Translations under genes and position numbers: made by a program
Notes under the pieces: model-generated
What the model saw: only the letters and a program-made list of their open reading frames with translations
Told to the model about the DNA's origin: nothing
The model's database searches: none
In this document: piece by piece, positions 18,533-26,425 of the stretch
How positions within the stretch are numbered: position 1 is the stretch's first letter
How the letters are laid out: each line of letters begins with the position of its first letter
Assembly (NCBI GenBank): GCA_000619965.1
Contig: JHVD01000007.1
Location: 62,001 to 126,000, forward strand
Origin: Propionibacteriaceae bacterium P6A17
GTDB lineage: Bacteria > Actinomycetota > Actinomycetes > Propionibacteriales > Propionibacteriaceae
DNA length: 64,000 nt
Reading direction: 5' to 3'

Positions 18533-19138
18533 ATGGTCGAGCCGAGCCGCTGGCAACAGATCATCGAGCAGGATCCGGGTCATTCGCAGCGCTACATCCA
18601 ACGCTTCCGCATGATGGCCGCAGAGGGTCGCGACCTGCTCGGAGAGGCCCGCACCGTCGCCGCCATGTGCGCGCCGGGCGCTCGCGTGCTCGACGCCGGC
18701 TGCGGCCCCGGCCGGCTCGACGGCCACCTGCATTCCCAGGGGTACGTCGTCGTCGGTGTCGACGTGGACCCCGCGCTCATCGAGGCTGCCGAGCTCGACC
18801 ATCCGGGCCCGACGTACCTCGTCGGCGACCTCGCAGAGCTGGACCTGCCCGCCCGCGGCATCGACGAACCGTTCGACGTGATCGTCTCCGCGGGCAACGT
18901 GATGGGGTTCCTGGCGCCCAGCACCCGCGTCGACGTGCTCCGTCGGCTCGCCGCCCATCTGGCACCCGAGGGTCGGGCGACCATCGGCTTCGGAGCGGGC
19001 CGCGGCTACGGGTTCCAGGAGTTCGTCGCCGACGGGCAGGCTGCCGGGCTGTCACTGGACGTGGCATTCGAGAGCTGGGACCTGCGCCCGTTCACGACGG
19101 ACTCGCAGTTCCTCGTCGCGATCCTCTCGAAGGCCTGA
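18533..19138 (+). CDS. Class I SAM-dependent methyltransferase
   Basis: A 201-residue Rossmann-fold methyltransferase. Motif I is VLDAGCGPGRLDGHL (near residue 52), followed by the acidic loop GVDVDPALIEAAE, DLAELDLP and the motif around FDVIVSAGNVMGFLAP. The substrate is unknown; the family includes many small-molecule methylases. It begins 16 bases after the tRNA-Thr gene and ends convergently with the VTT-domain gene. Confidence 0.88.
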   Translation: MVEPSRWQQIIEQDPGHSQRYIQRFRMMAAEGRDLLGEARTVAAMCAPGARVLDAGCGPGRLDGHLHSQGYVVVGVDVDPALIEAAELDHPGPTYLVGDLAELDLPARGIDEPFDVIVSAGNVMGFLAPSTRVDVLRRLAAHLAPEGRATIGFGAGRGYGFQEFVADGQAAGLSLDVAFESWDLRPFTTDSQFLVAILSKA

Positions 19139-19141
19139 TCC

Positions 19142-19978
19142 TCAGTCGCGCGCCGCAGCGGCCTTCTTGCGGCTGGCGAGGGTGGACGAGACGACGACCA
19201 CCACGATGAGCCCGAGGGCGACGTAGCCGGCGATCTTGGCGTAGGCGTCGAGGACCGCCACGGCGGGCTCGCCCATCTGCCAGCCGAGCCAGAAGTAGAA
19301 CGCGAGCCACACGGTGCTGGCGAGGTAGTCGTAGACGAGGAAGCGTTTGAGGGACAGGCCCTGCGCGCCGGCGAGCACGAACACCACCTGCATGAGCGGC
19401 AGCGGCATCGGGATGTAGGCGATGAAGAAGCCGAGGGGCCCGAGCTTCTCGGCCCAGCGTTCGGCGCGCGCGTACCCCTTGGCGGCCCGCTTGCTGGAGC
19501 CGGCCCAGATCTCGATCATGCCGCGTCCCCACAGCTTGCCTGCCCACCAATAGACCCAGTCGAATTTCAGGCTCATGATCGACGCGGCGACGAAGACCCA
19601 CGGCCAGTGCGGCATCTGCCCGACGCCGGCGAGCGCCCCGGACGCTGCGGTGGCGGTGCGGCCGCCGGTGATGATCGCGAGCCAGTCCGGCGCGACCCCG
19701 AGGAGCCACGCCCTCGTCGGGATGAGGGCGAGACTGAAGATGCCGATGAACATGAACCAGCCGATGCACCACAGGTCCGCGCGGGTGGGTTCGCGCTTCC
19801 AGGGCATGCCGTCGTCCTGCCACCACTCCTGCTCGTCGGCAGCCGCATCGGGCTCGTCGGCGGGCAGGGCCTCGTCGGTGGCCTCCTCACGCCCGTCGAC
19901 GGGCGGCGCCTCGTCGGTGGCCTCCGGCGCGGGCGAGTCGGCCCCTGGGCGTTGGTGCTTGTCGGCAGTCACCCGCAC
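19142..19978 (-). CDS. VTT-domain (DedA/SNARE-associated) membrane protein
   Basis: About 278 residues: an acidic, disordered N-terminus rich in DE and Pro (residues 1-75), then about five hydrophobic segments (LWCIGWFMFIGIFSLALIP; WVFVAASIMSLKFDWVYWW; FFIAYIPMPLPLMQVVFVLA; YLASTVWLAFYFWLGWQMG; YVALGLIVVVVVSST). The layout and the FIAYIPMPLPL/G..A.SL segment fit VTT/DedA-type proteins involved in lipid or small-molecule transport. GTG at 19978 or 19972 can start it; neither has a strong ribosome-binding site. The frame stays open further upstream but that part is antisense to the ABC ATPase. Confidence 0.75.
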   Translation of the reverse strand: MRVTADKHQRPGADSPAPEATDEAPPVDGREEATDEALPADEPDAAADEQEWWQDDGMPWKREPTRADLWCIGWFMFIGIFSLALIPTRAWLLGVAPDWLAIITGGRTATAASGALAGVGQMPHWPWVFVAASIMSLKFDWVYWWAGKLWGRGMIEIWAGSSKRAAKGYARAERWAEKLGPLGFFIAYIPMPLPLMQVVFVLAGAQGLSLKRFLVYDYLASTVWLAFYFWLGWQMGEPAVAVLDAYAKIAGYVALGLIVVVVVSSTLASRKKAAAARD

Positions 19979-20134
19979 ATCGTACCGGCCGCACCCGACG
20001 GTCACGATTGCGTAACAGCGGCACCTTGGCTGGGCGGCCCTCCGTCCGACGTGTAGAGTCCGCAGTACGGAACAACGCGTTCCCTCCACTACGGATCGTC
20101 GGGCACGTACCTGCCCGTGGAAAGGAAGTGTGGC

Positions 20135-21232
20135 ATGGCCACAGTAAGTTTTCGTGATGCCTCCCGCCGGTACCCCGGCGCTGACCGCAATGCCGTCGAC
20201 AAGCTGAATCTGGAGATTCGCGACGGCGAGTTCATGGTGCTGGTCGGCCCCTCCGGCTGTGGCAAGTCCACCTCGCTGCGCATGCTCGCGGGTCTGGAAG
20301 AGGTCAACGAGGGCGCCATCTACATTGGCGACCGCGACGTGACCGACCTCCCGCCGAAGGATCGCGACATCGCGATGGTGTTCCAGAACTACGCCCTGTA
20401 CCCGCACATGACCGTCGCGGACAACATGGGCTTCGCGCTGAAGATGCAGGGCAAGTCGAAGGCCGAGCGCGAGGAGCGCGTGAAGAAGGCCGCCCAGCTG
20501 CTCGGCCTCGAGGACTTCCTCAACCGCAAGCCGAAGGCCCTCTCCGGTGGCCAGCGTCAGCGCGTCGCCATGGGCCGCGCCATCGTGCGTGAGCCGCAGG
20601 TCTTCCTCATGGACGAGCCGCTGTCGAACCTCGACGCCAAGCTGCGCGTGTCCACCCGTACCCAGATCGCCGCCCTGCAGCAGCGTCTCGGCGTCACGAC
20701 CGTCTACGTCACGCACGACCAGGTCGAGGCCATGACGATGGGCGACCGCGTCGCGGTCATGCGCGACGGCCTCCTCCAGCAGGTCGCGTCCCCGCTCGAG
20801 CTGTACGACACCCCCGTCAACCTGTTCGTCGCCGGCTTCATCGGCTCGCCCGCCATGAACCTCATGAAGGGCAAGCGCGTCGAGGACGGCGTCATGATCG
20901 GCGACTACAAGGTGCCCGTCGCCCGCGAGGTGCTCGCCAAGGCCGAGGGTGAGAGCACCCTGACCGTCGGCATCCGCCCCGAGGCGTTCCACATCTCCAC
21001 CGACGGCGAGGGCATCGGCCTTGACGTCGCGGTGGTCGAGGAGCTCGGCGCCGACTCCTACCTGTACGGCACGCTCGCCGGCCTCTCCCCCGAGGAGGCC
21101 CTCACTGCGCAGCAGATCGTCGCCCGCGTCGGCGCGCGCACCGCTCCCGGCAAGGGCGAGGTCGTCCGCCTCGCCGCCGACCCGAAGAGCATCCACGTGT
21201 TCAGCAACGAGTCCGAGCTGCGCATCTCCTGA
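20135..21232 (+). CDS. Sugar ABC transporter ATP-binding protein, MsmK/UgpC type
   Basis: A 365-residue ATPase of CUT1 carbohydrate importers. Walker A GPSGCGKST (near residue 37), Q-loop VFQNYALYPHMTVADN, signature LSGGQRQRVAMGRAI, Walker B VFLMDEPLSNLDA and the switch histidine THDQVEAM are present; the C-terminal ~120 residues form the MalK/UgpC regulatory OB-fold. ATG at 20135 follows AAGGAAG. No permease or binding protein is beside it, which is typical of a shared ATPase; it could serve the alpha-galactoside importer at 53480-55303. Confidence 0.95.
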   Translation: MATVSFRDASRRYPGADRNAVDKLNLEIRDGEFMVLVGPSGCGKSTSLRMLAGLEEVNEGAIYIGDRDVTDLPPKDRDIAMVFQNYALYPHMTVADNMGFALKMQGKSKAEREERVKKAAQLLGLEDFLNRKPKALSGGQRQRVAMGRAIVREPQVFLMDEPLSNLDAKLRVSTRTQIAALQQRLGVTTVYVTHDQVEAMTMGDRVAVMRDGLLQQVASPLELYDTPVNLFVAGFIGSPAMNLMKGKRVEDGVMIGDYKVPVAREVLAKAEGESTLTVGIRPEAFHISTDGEGIGLDVAVVEELGADSYLYGTLAGLSPEEALTAQQIVARVGARTAPGKGEVVRLAADPKSIHVFSNESELRIS

Positions 21233-21252
21233 TCGCAGTCCACTCCCACTTC

Positions 21253-21282
21253 GGAGAGGCCCCGGTTGTCCGGGGCCTCTCC
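21253..21282 (+). terminator. Terminator hairpin after the MsmK-type gene
   Basis: A perfect 13-bp stem (GGAGAGGCCCCGG / CCGGGGCCTCTCC) with TTGT loop lies 21 bases past the stop. It lacks a U tract but is strong and well placed. Confidence 0.82.
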
Positions 21283-21386
21283 GCATTCTCGGCGGCACCG
21301 CGCTGACGGACTGCCGGCGCAGGGTCGGCGGCTAGGGGCGGGTTTCGACGTCACCCCTCGCCCAAGCCGGGGGACGACGTCGGGGC

Positions 21387-21620
21387 TCATCGGGGACGCT
21401 GCATGCGCCGCCGGGCCCGCTGCTGCTCCAATTCGCGCAGGTCGTCGGCGATGCGTTCGCGCTCGATCTTGTCCTTGATCCACCAGTCCGGGTCGCCCAC
21501 GTGCCGCATGCGCAGGGGCTTGCCGGCGCCCTCCAGCCCGTCGAATTCGCCACGCTCGATCGCCTCTCTGACCAGGCGGTCCTGGAAGCTCTCGTATCGC
21601 GGCACCGGCTCCTCGGGCAT
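21387..21620 (-). CDS. DUF1992 (DnaJ-homologue subfamily C member 28-like) protein
   Basis: A 77-residue protein with the DUF1992 pattern YESFQDRLVREAIERGEFDGLEG, then GKPLRMR and DPDWWIKDKIERERI. These proteins are widespread in bacteria and have no settled function; they lack a J-domain despite the name. It is transcribed divergently from the gene at 21676. Confidence 0.85.
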   Translation of the reverse strand: MPEEPVPRYESFQDRLVREAIERGEFDGLEGAGKPLRMRHVGDPDWWIKDKIERERIADDLRELEQQRARRRMQRPR

Positions 21621-21675
21621 ACCGCGAGCCTACTCCCGACGCACCTGCGCTGGCCCGGGCGCCTAGGCTGGACGC

Positions 21676-22263
21676 GTGCGAGAGTTCCACAGACCCGTCC
21701 GACGTCCCAGCGAAGTGCTCGAGTCCTTGGTCGCCGCCGGTGACCCGGCGGACTCGCTCGCCCACGACTCCGCCGCCGCGCTCCTGCATCGCGTGCGGGC
21801 CGCGGAGGACCCGTCGCTGGCGCAGCGCATCGTCGACTACGCCAACGAGCACGGCATCGACGACGTCGCCGAGCTCTGGGCCGATTCCGCCCCCGACACG
21901 CTGCCCGGCGCGATGTGGCGCATCCACCTGCTCCGTCACGTCGTCGCCTCCGACCCCGCCAGGGCCGGGCTCCAGTATCGGCTCGGGCTCGAGTCGGCGT
22001 CCCCTGCCGACGAGGCCGTCGCGGGGGCCCCACACAGCCCTTCGCCTGAGGACGTGTTGGCGCTCGCCGACGACATCCTGCGAGGCGCGTTCACCGGCGA
22101 CTTCGCCGTCGCACTCGAACGGGCCGCCGCATTCTGCCGCATCCAGGCCGCCGGCGCGGCAGCGCTCGACCCCGACGACGCCCCTGCGGCCGCCGCCCAC
22201 CAGGGATTTGCCCGCGACCTGACTTCGGCTGCCGCCCGCTGGCGGGCCGGCACCCTGTACTGA
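21676..22263 (+). CDS. Conserved hypothetical protein
   Basis: A 195-residue protein starting at GTG (VREFHRPVRRPSEVLE). It is largely helical: GDPADSLAHDSAAALLHRVRAAED, AMWRIHLLRHVVASDPA and SPEDVLALADDILRGAF are visible segments. No catalytic motif, signal peptide or membrane segment is seen. Codon use is like its neighbours. It is probably a genuine actinobacterial protein, but I cannot name the family. Confidence 0.65.
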   Translation: MREFHRPVRRPSEVLESLVAAGDPADSLAHDSAAALLHRVRAAEDPSLAQRIVDYANEHGIDDVAELWADSAPDTLPGAMWRIHLLRHVVASDPARAGLQYRLGLESASPADEAVAGAPHSPSPEDVLALADDILRGAFTGDFAVALERAAAFCRIQAAGAAALDPDDAPAAAAHQGFARDLTSAAARWRAGTLY

Positions 22264-22436
22264 CCCCCCAACGGCCAGGACCCGGCCTGACAAGGGCACT
22301 TGGGTGGAAGATCCGGCGCCGCTACAGTTGGGCTGTCGGGCCGCGGTAACCCCGGGCTCCATTACTCGCCGCTACGAGCGGCCACGCGCCGAGAGGCGTT
22401 CTGCGGTCCGGCCCCAAGCACTTCCCTCGCTCGCCT

Positions 22437-22478
22437 GCGACGCCCAGCGCCGCGTCAGCGACGCCCAGCGCCGCGTCA
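22437..22478 (+). repeat. Two-copy 21-bp tandem repeat
   Basis: The 21-base unit beginning GCGACGCCCAGCGCCGCGTC is repeated exactly (22437-22457 and 22458-22478). The final TCA of the second copy is the stop codon of the minus-strand gene that ends here, so copy-number change could affect the 3' end or terminator of cluster B. Confidence 0.85.
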
Positions 22479-23150
22479 GCGTCGCCCCGCGATGAGCGCG
22501 CGAAGCCCCTCCAGCAGCACGCGGTGCCGCAGCTCGTGCGCGCGCAAGGTGTCCTCGAGCGGATGTTCGGTGGGCTCGAACTGCGCTTGGGCCTGCGTGA
22601 TCGCATGCAGCACGCTCGCGGCGATCGTGCCGGGCTGCGCCGCGACGATCCACCGCGGCTCGAACTGCACCGACGACGGCAGCCCGCCGGGGTTCAGCGT
22701 GACCGCCACCGGGCCGTCGACGACACGCACCGCGGGCGCCGCGTCCAGTCTGGTCGTCGCCGCCGCGTCGAGCGCCTCCTGCCACGCCCGCTCGTGGTCG
22801 TCCATCATGCGCAGGTAGGCGTCGAGCGCTGCCGGCCCGAGCTCGGGGAGCGTGTCGAAAACGATGCCCTCCAGCGACGGCGCATCGTCGGCGGCTACGG
22901 CATCGAGTTGGAGCATGCCCGCAGCACAGGCCTCCTGGAAGGCCGCCTCCAGCCGCGCGACGCTGCCCAGCCGGGCATGCCAGTTGGCGTTGACCCGCAC
23001 GTCGACGACCCGAGCGCCGTCGTAGACCAGCCACACGGTGCGCCGCGAGTCGCGGGCGATGGCGGGCGAGCCCACGTCGTCGGATCCTCCCTCCGCATCC
23101 TGCCCGGACCACGAATCCGGCGCGGGGAAGTCCTCCGCCAGGTTGTGCAT
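22476..23150 (-). CDS. Cluster B: YbaB-like two-domain protein
   Basis: A 224-residue protein with two YbaB/EbfC-like halves: RRTVWLVYDGARVVDVRVN followed by helix SVARLEAAFQEACAAG (near residue 33), and AVTLNPGGLPSSVQFEP followed by AASVLHAITQAQAQFE (near 160). ATG at 23150 overlaps the upstream stop (TGATG), so it is translationally coupled to the WXG-like protein. It is the last gene of cluster B. By analogy with cluster A and EspL it may act as a chaperone or export partner; this is inference. Confidence 0.68.
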   Translation of the reverse strand: MHNLAEDFPAPDSWSGQDAEGGSDDVGSPAIARDSRRTVWLVYDGARVVDVRVNANWHARLGSVARLEAAFQEACAAGMLQLDAVAADDAPSLEGIVFDTLPELGPAALDAYLRMMDDHERAWQEALDAAATTRLDAAPAVRVVDGPVAVTLNPGGLPSSVQFEPRWIVAAQPGTIAASVLHAITQAQAQFEPTEHPLEDTLRAHELRHRVLLEGLRALIAGRR

Positions 23151-24103
23151 CACCAACCGCCACCCTTGCCCTGGCCGCCACCGTGGCCGCGGGCACTCCC
23201 GGTGCCCTTGCCCTGGCCGCCGCCGTGCCCCTGCGAGCCCTCGCCGCCTTCGTTGCCCTTGTGGCCACGCTCGCCGCCATCGCCGCTCAGCGACCCGCTT
23301 GGCCAACCCAACGCAACCACCGCCACCTGCTGGCGAGCGGCTTGGATCTTCTCACAGACCGCCTGCGATCCCTCCTCCGAGCTCGACATCATCCGCTGCA
23401 TCTGCTGGAGCAGGTCGGCCAGCACCATCGCCCAGCGGCTCGCGCGCGGGTAGAGCCCGACGAGGTGCGGCAGGCAATGACCCACGAGTCCGCGCCGCAG
23501 CGCGAGGCCCAGTGAGCGGTCGACGGCCGTCAGCGTCGCGCGATTGAGGTCCCGGCACCCGAGGTAGGCCTCCGCAACCGCCCGCGGAAGCCGCTGGAGT
23601 TCGTCGCTGGCCAGCATCTGCATCGCGACGACGGATCCGTAACGCGACGACGCCGCGCCGTTCCAGCCCTCGATGTCGACGAGGTCCGGCAGCCGAGCGC
23701 TGATCGACTCGACGCGGCCCGCGGCGTCGAGCCAGCCGTCGGCGATCCGCTGCAGGTCGTCGGGGACGGGGAGGTTGGGCTCGGCCTCGCGCTCGACCAT
23801 GTCGCGGGCGCTGTGCAGCAGGTCGAGCACCCGCTCCACGAGGACTGCCCGCTCGACGTCGAAGGCCTGCGCCCGTGCGCCGAGCAGTGGAAGGCTGCGC
23901 AGGTGCCGCAGCAGGCCCTGGTCGGCATCCGCCTGGTCCATGGCAAGACCGGAGTGCACGGCCTCCTCGAGCTGCGCGAGCGTGTCCATGAGGCCGCGGT
24001 AGGAGTCCGAGGCGAGGTCGCCGTCGGAGATCGCCGAGTCCAGCATGTAGCGCTGCAGCGTGGCGCCGACCTCGTCCGCGATCGCCTGCACCTGCTCGAG
24101 CAT
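23150..24103 (-). CDS. Cluster B: WXG-like helical protein with Gly/Lys-rich tail
   Basis: A 317-residue protein. Long helices fill most of the chain, with a WxG-type turn in DLVDIEGWNGAASSRYGS (near residue 145) and amphipathic/hydrophobic segments near the C-terminal half. The last ~45 residues are low-complexity and positively charged: SLSGDGGERGHKGNEGG... ending GGGQGKGGGW, a tail not typical of known WXG families. ATG at 24103 overlaps the upstream stop; a GTG just before it is the alternative. It belongs to the three-gene cluster B. Role unknown, likely surface or secretion-related. Confidence 0.7.
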   Translation of the reverse strand: MLEQVQAIADEVGATLQRYMLDSAISDGDLASDSYRGLMDTLAQLEEAVHSGLAMDQADADQGLLRHLRSLPLLGARAQAFDVERAVLVERVLDLLHSARDMVEREAEPNLPVPDDLQRIADGWLDAAGRVESISARLPDLVDIEGWNGAASSRYGSVVAMQMLASDELQRLPRAVAEAYLGCRDLNRATLTAVDRSLGLALRRGLVGHCLPHLVGLYPRASRWAMVLADLLQQMQRMMSSSEEGSQAVCEKIQAARQQVAVVALGWPSGSLSGDGGERGHKGNEGGEGSQGHGGGQGKGTGSARGHGGGQGKGGGW

Positions 24104-25053
24104 CACAGCGCCCCCGCTTCCCGTGCGGCCGCGGCGTTGCTCGCCTCGGTGTCGTCGTAGTCGCCCGCCGCGCCGACGAGCCGGTGCGCGATGGCGTCGA
24201 ACTCTGCGGCCGCCTGCTGGGCGCAGTCGAGCGTCGTGAGCGCGAGCCCCTCGGAGTCCGGGCGCGCCGGCTCGGCGAAACCGAGCGACGCCGGAGGGAG
24301 CATCTGACGAGTGGCTCCGCTCATCTCCTCCGACAGCAGCCGCCAGCTCCCACCCGCGCTGCGCATGCGTTCGACGTCGACGCTCACCGTGTCCTCGGAT
24401 GCGGGCGGCCTCGCGCCGCCGACTGACGACGAGTGGCCGTCCGTCGTCGGGGTGCCCGTCGGCGCATCCGCCTCCGCCACACCGATCGCAAGGCCGTCCC
24501 CCGACGCTGACCCCTCGCCCTCACCCGTGGTGGGCGCCAAGTCCTTCGTCGACGCCTGCGCCTCGTCGCCGGCCGCCGCGCCCGCGGCCAGGACCCCCGC
24601 AGCGCCCGCGCCGGCCGAGCCCGCGCCCAGCCCCGCTCCCCCGCCAGCACCGGCGACGCCGACGCCGGTCGTCGGGAGTGCCCGCGCGTCGGCCAGCCCC
24701 GGCATGGACACGATGCCGGGTTGCGTCGACGACGCGCCCGCCGCGACGGCACCCCGCGCCTCCGCAGCGCCTGCGGACGCGCCGAGCCCCGTCGCTCCAG
24801 CCCGTCCGGCGCCCCCGGTGGCCCCCATGCCGGCACCGCCCATCATCATCGGCGGCATCATGCCCGGGCCGCCAGCGCCTCCCTGCGCGCCCCCGGCCGC
24901 GCGCGGATTGACGCGGGCCTCACGCAGCTCCGCGGTGAGGACATCGTCGGGATCCTCGGGCGCGACGCCCACCACCGAGGCCAGCACGGCGCCACGGGCA
25001 GCTCGCCCGTGCTGCGCCAACAGCCTCTCCCAAGCCTGCTCAGCTTCCTGCAT
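24103..25053 (-). CDS. Cluster B: EspC-like/Gly-Ala-rich protein
   Basis: A 316-residue protein. The first ~45 residues are helical (EQAWERLLAQHGRAARGAVL), then a 170-residue Gly/Ala-rich linker (GGAGGPGMMPP; MGGAGMGATGGAG; AGAGGGAGLGAG), and a C-terminal helical domain (VDVERMRSAGGSWRLLSEEM ... DCAQQAAAEFDAIAHRLV) like the EspC family of ESX-associated proteins. ATG at 25053 begins MQEAEQAW and has GAGAGGA upstream. It is the first gene of cluster B and is divergent from the metB-like gene. Function is inferred only from architecture. Confidence 0.7.
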   Translation of the reverse strand: MQEAEQAWERLLAQHGRAARGAVLASVVGVAPEDPDDVLTAELREARVNPRAAGGAQGGAGGPGMMPPMMMGGAGMGATGGAGRAGATGLGASAGAAEARGAVAAGASSTQPGIVSMPGLADARALPTTGVGVAGAGGGAGLGAGSAGAGAAGVLAAGAAAGDEAQASTKDLAPTTGEGEGSASGDGLAIGVAEADAPTGTPTTDGHSSSVGGARPPASEDTVSVDVERMRSAGGSWRLLSEEMSGATRQMLPPASLGFAEPARPDSEGLALTTLDCAQQAAAEFDAIAHRLVGAAGDYDDTEASNAAAAREAGAL

Positions 25054-25237
25054 CGTGTACGTGGTCCTCTCCAGACGCGCCCGGCCATGTGGCGGCAGAA
25101 CCCTCCAAGCGACAACCCAATCAGATGGCCGGGTCAGTTTCGGGCAACTTCCGGCGCCGGGTGCCGAGGAACGGACACCGGCGACTCGGCACGTGCGGCG
25201 GCGGCTACCGTTGACGACCAGACCCGAGGAGGACCCG

Positions 25238-26416
25238 ATGACTTCACTGAGCAGATGGACGCGCGCGACAACCGCCGGCTTGGCCTCTGACTCAGGACGG
25301 GGCTCGGTGATCCCGCCGCTGTACCTCTCGACCAACTACACCTTCCACGCCCCGGGCGAGTCCCGCGAACACGACTATTCCCGCTCCGGCAATCCGACCC
25401 GCGACGTCCTGGCCGACGCGCTCACCGCACTGGAGGACGGCGCCGGAGCGGTCATCGTCGGCAGCGGCATGGCCGCCGCGTCCGTGACATTGGAGGCGCT
25501 CGTGCTCGACGGTGGGCGCGTGGTCGCCGCGCACGACGCCTACGGCGGCACGTGGCGGCTGCTCGACGTGCTCGCCCGGCGCGGGCGCTTCGAGCTGGAC
25601 CTCGTCGACCTGAGCGACCCGGCAGCGGCCGCCGCGGCGCTGGCCGCACCCGCGACGCTCGTGTGGATCGAAACCCCGTCCAACCCGCTGCTGCGCATCA
25701 CCGACATCGAAGAAGTCGCCCGCCTCGGGCACGCGGCCGGGGCGCAGGTCGTCGTCGACAACACCTTCTGCACCCCGCTCATCCAGCAGCCGCTGGCGCT
25801 GGGGGCCGACGTCGTCATCCACTCCACGACGAAGTTCATCGCCGGGCACTCGGACGTCGTCGGGGGTGCCATCGTCGCGAAGGATGCTGACGTCGTCGCC
25901 GAGCTCGCTTGGTGGGCGAACACGCTGGGCGCCACCGCGGGCGCGTTCGACTCCTATCTGACGATGCGCGGCCTGCGGTCGCTGGAGGCGCGGCTGCGCA
26001 TCCACGACGAGAACGCGCAGGCCGTCGTCGACGCCTTCGACGGCCACCCTGCGGTCCGCGCGCTGCACTATCCCGGCCTGCCGGATCATCCGCAGTACGA
26101 GTTGGCCCGGCGCCAGATGCGCAGCCAGGGCTCCATCGTGACCGTCGACTTCGCGGGCGGCCGCCCCGCCGTCGACCGCTTCCTCGATGGCCTGCCGATC
26201 TTCCACCTCGCCGAGTCGCTGGGCGGCACCGAATCACTGGTCTGCCACCCTGCGACGATGACCCACGCCGCAATGAGCGCCCCGGCGCAGCGCGCGGCCG
26301 GGATCACCGACGGCATGCTGCGGCTCAGCGTCGGGCTCGAGTCGCTCGACGACCTCGTCGCGGTCATCGTCGAGGGACTGGAGCGCGTCGACCCCGCCGG
26401 GGGCCTCGACGCGTAG
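25238..26416 (+). CDS. metB: Cystathionine gamma-synthase-like PLP enzyme
   Basis: A 392-residue pyridoxal-phosphate enzyme of trans-sulfuration, converting an O-acylhomoserine plus cysteine to cystathionine (or acting as a lyase). Typical motifs: YSRSGNPTRDVLADAL, a GSGMAA cofactor loop near residue 72, VVDNTFCTPLIQQPL and the PLP-lysine HSTTKFIAGHSDVVGG (near 200). ATG at 25238 follows GAGGAGGACCC. The family also contains cystathionine gamma-lyase and homocysteine synthases, so the exact reaction is inferred; no other met genes are adjacent. Confidence 0.85.
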   Translation: MTSLSRWTRATTAGLASDSGRGSVIPPLYLSTNYTFHAPGESREHDYSRSGNPTRDVLADALTALEDGAGAVIVGSGMAAASVTLEALVLDGGRVVAAHDAYGGTWRLLDVLARRGRFELDLVDLSDPAAAAAALAAPATLVWIETPSNPLLRITDIEEVARLGHAAGAQVVVDNTFCTPLIQQPLALGADVVIHSTTKFIAGHSDVVGGAIVAKDADVVAELAWWANTLGATAGAFDSYLTMRGLRSLEARLRIHDENAQAVVDAFDGHPAVRALHYPGLPDHPQYELARRQMRSQGSIVTVDFAGGRPAVDRFLDGLPIFHLAESLGGTESLVCHPATMTHAAMSAPAQRAAGITDGMLRLSVGLESLDDLVAVIVEGLERVDPAGGLDA

Positions 26417-26425
26417 ACTCGGGCC

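Noticed and set aside
19979..21298. Minus-strand upstream extension of the VTT-domain gene
   Set aside because: It lies opposite the complete MsmK-type ATPase; the lipid-type protein is complete from 19978.
24311..25237. Plus-strand upstream extension of the metB-like gene
   Set aside because: It is antisense to the cluster B EspC-like gene; ATG 25238 with a strong SD is the normal start.
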